Assembly: GCA_022562835.1 (NCBI GenBank)
Contig: JADFOM010000012.1
Coordinates: 1-19,098 of the forward strand
Direction: 5' to 3'
Length of the DNA: 19,098 bases
From: Acidobacteriota bacterium
GTDB lineage: Bacteria; Actinomycetota; Acidimicrobiia; Acidimicrobiales; SHLQ01
The notes beneath the pieces were generated by a model. The model made no database searches. It was not told where the DNA came from and was given only the letters and a program-made list of their open reading frames with translations. Position numbers and translations under genes: made by a program. Positions 16,258 to 19,098 of the stretch are shown piece by piece. Positions within the stretch are counted from its first letter, which is position 1. Every line of letters starts with the position of its first letter.

Positions 16258-16276
16258 GTGTTCTCTCTTTCGTTTT
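16258..16276 (+). other. 3' half of the 16S processing stalk
   Basis: GTGTTCTCTCTTTCGTTTT pairs with leader bases 14396-14414 over 19 bp: 18 Watson-Crick pairs and one G-U. It would bring both ends of pre-16S together as an RNase III-type substrate. Confidence 0.75.
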
Positions 16277-16301
16277 GAGGGTGCACCCGTACGGTGCGAG
16301 G

Positions 16302-16326
16302 CCCGGCGTTCATCGCCGGGTTCTTT
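16302..16326 (+). terminator. Terminator-like hairpin inside the rRNA spacer
   Basis: CCCGGCG-TTCAT-CGCCGGG is a perfect 7-bp GC-rich stem followed by TTCTTT. It has intrinsic-terminator shape, but it stands in the middle of an rRNA operon, so it must be read through or serve in processing. Confidence 0.4.
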
Positions 16327-16403
16327 GCCGTTTCCGGGCTCCCTCGAGCTCAGTAGAGTTTGGGCCTCACTTCCCTCAATGGAGGGAAAGGGCCGATAGC
16401 GCT

Positions 16404-16427
16404 CCTTGAGAATTGCATAGCGAACAC
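16404..16427 (+). repeat. 24-base rrn element, spacer copy (boxA-like)
   Basis: Starts CCTTGAGAATTGC and ends GAACAC. It is the counterpart of 14391-14414 and follows the TTCCCTC/GAGGGAA hairpin (16371-16388) as boxA follows boxB. It probably forms the 5' half of the 23S stalk, whose partner lies outside the window. Confidence 0.55.
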
Positions 16428-16457
16428 GAGCATCTTTTGCCGAATATCAAATAAGTA

Positions 16458-19098
<2,641 letters not shown>

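Overview
The window looks like chromosomal DNA from a high-GC actinobacterium. Three things point there: the arginine gene order argJ-B-D-F-R-G-H, a 16S gene that opens and closes like an actinobacterial one, and a 23S gene with about 80 extra bases where Actinobacteria carry their characteristic insertion between helices 54 and 55. The 16S text reminds me of Acidimicrobiia (Microtrichales-like lineages). That lineage call is from memory and was not searched.

Region 1 (1-6475, + strand) is the arginine pathway from acetylornithine to arginine: the end of argJ, then argB, argD, argF, the repressor gene argR, argG and argH. Three junctions (argB/argD, argD/argF, argG/argH) are ATGA stop/start overlaps. 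argR and argG have clear Shine-Dalgarno sequences before GTG starts. The only sizeable gap, between argJ and argB, holds two matching dyads 52 bp apart.

Region 2 (6468-8569, + strand) continues without a clear break: a methylpurine DNA glycosylase (mpg) overlapping argH, a NUDIX hydrolase overlapping mpg, and a metallo-beta-lactamase-fold protein that has lost most of its metal ligands.

Region 3 (8607-12848, - strand) holds a nitrilase-superfamily hydrolase, a small single-pass membrane protein and a class A penicillin-binding protein with two PASTA domains and a lipobox-like N-terminus. The PBP gene and the membrane-protein gene form an overlapping pair. A 230-bp gap before the nitrilase gene carries a terminator-like hairpin and a 25-bp repeat.

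Region 4 (12943-19098, + strand) is tyrS, then the rrn operon: promoter and structured leader, complete 16S, a spacer with no tRNA gene, and a 23S gene cut by the window edge. The leader and spacer can pair over 19 bp to form the 16S processing stalk. A 24-base element is shared by the leader and the end of the spacer.

Most of this is housekeeping DNA, and I see no clear undescribed system (no defence island, phage, transposon or CRISPR). The best leads are the argJ-argB leader, the metal-site-deficient MBL protein, and the PBP/membrane-protein pair.
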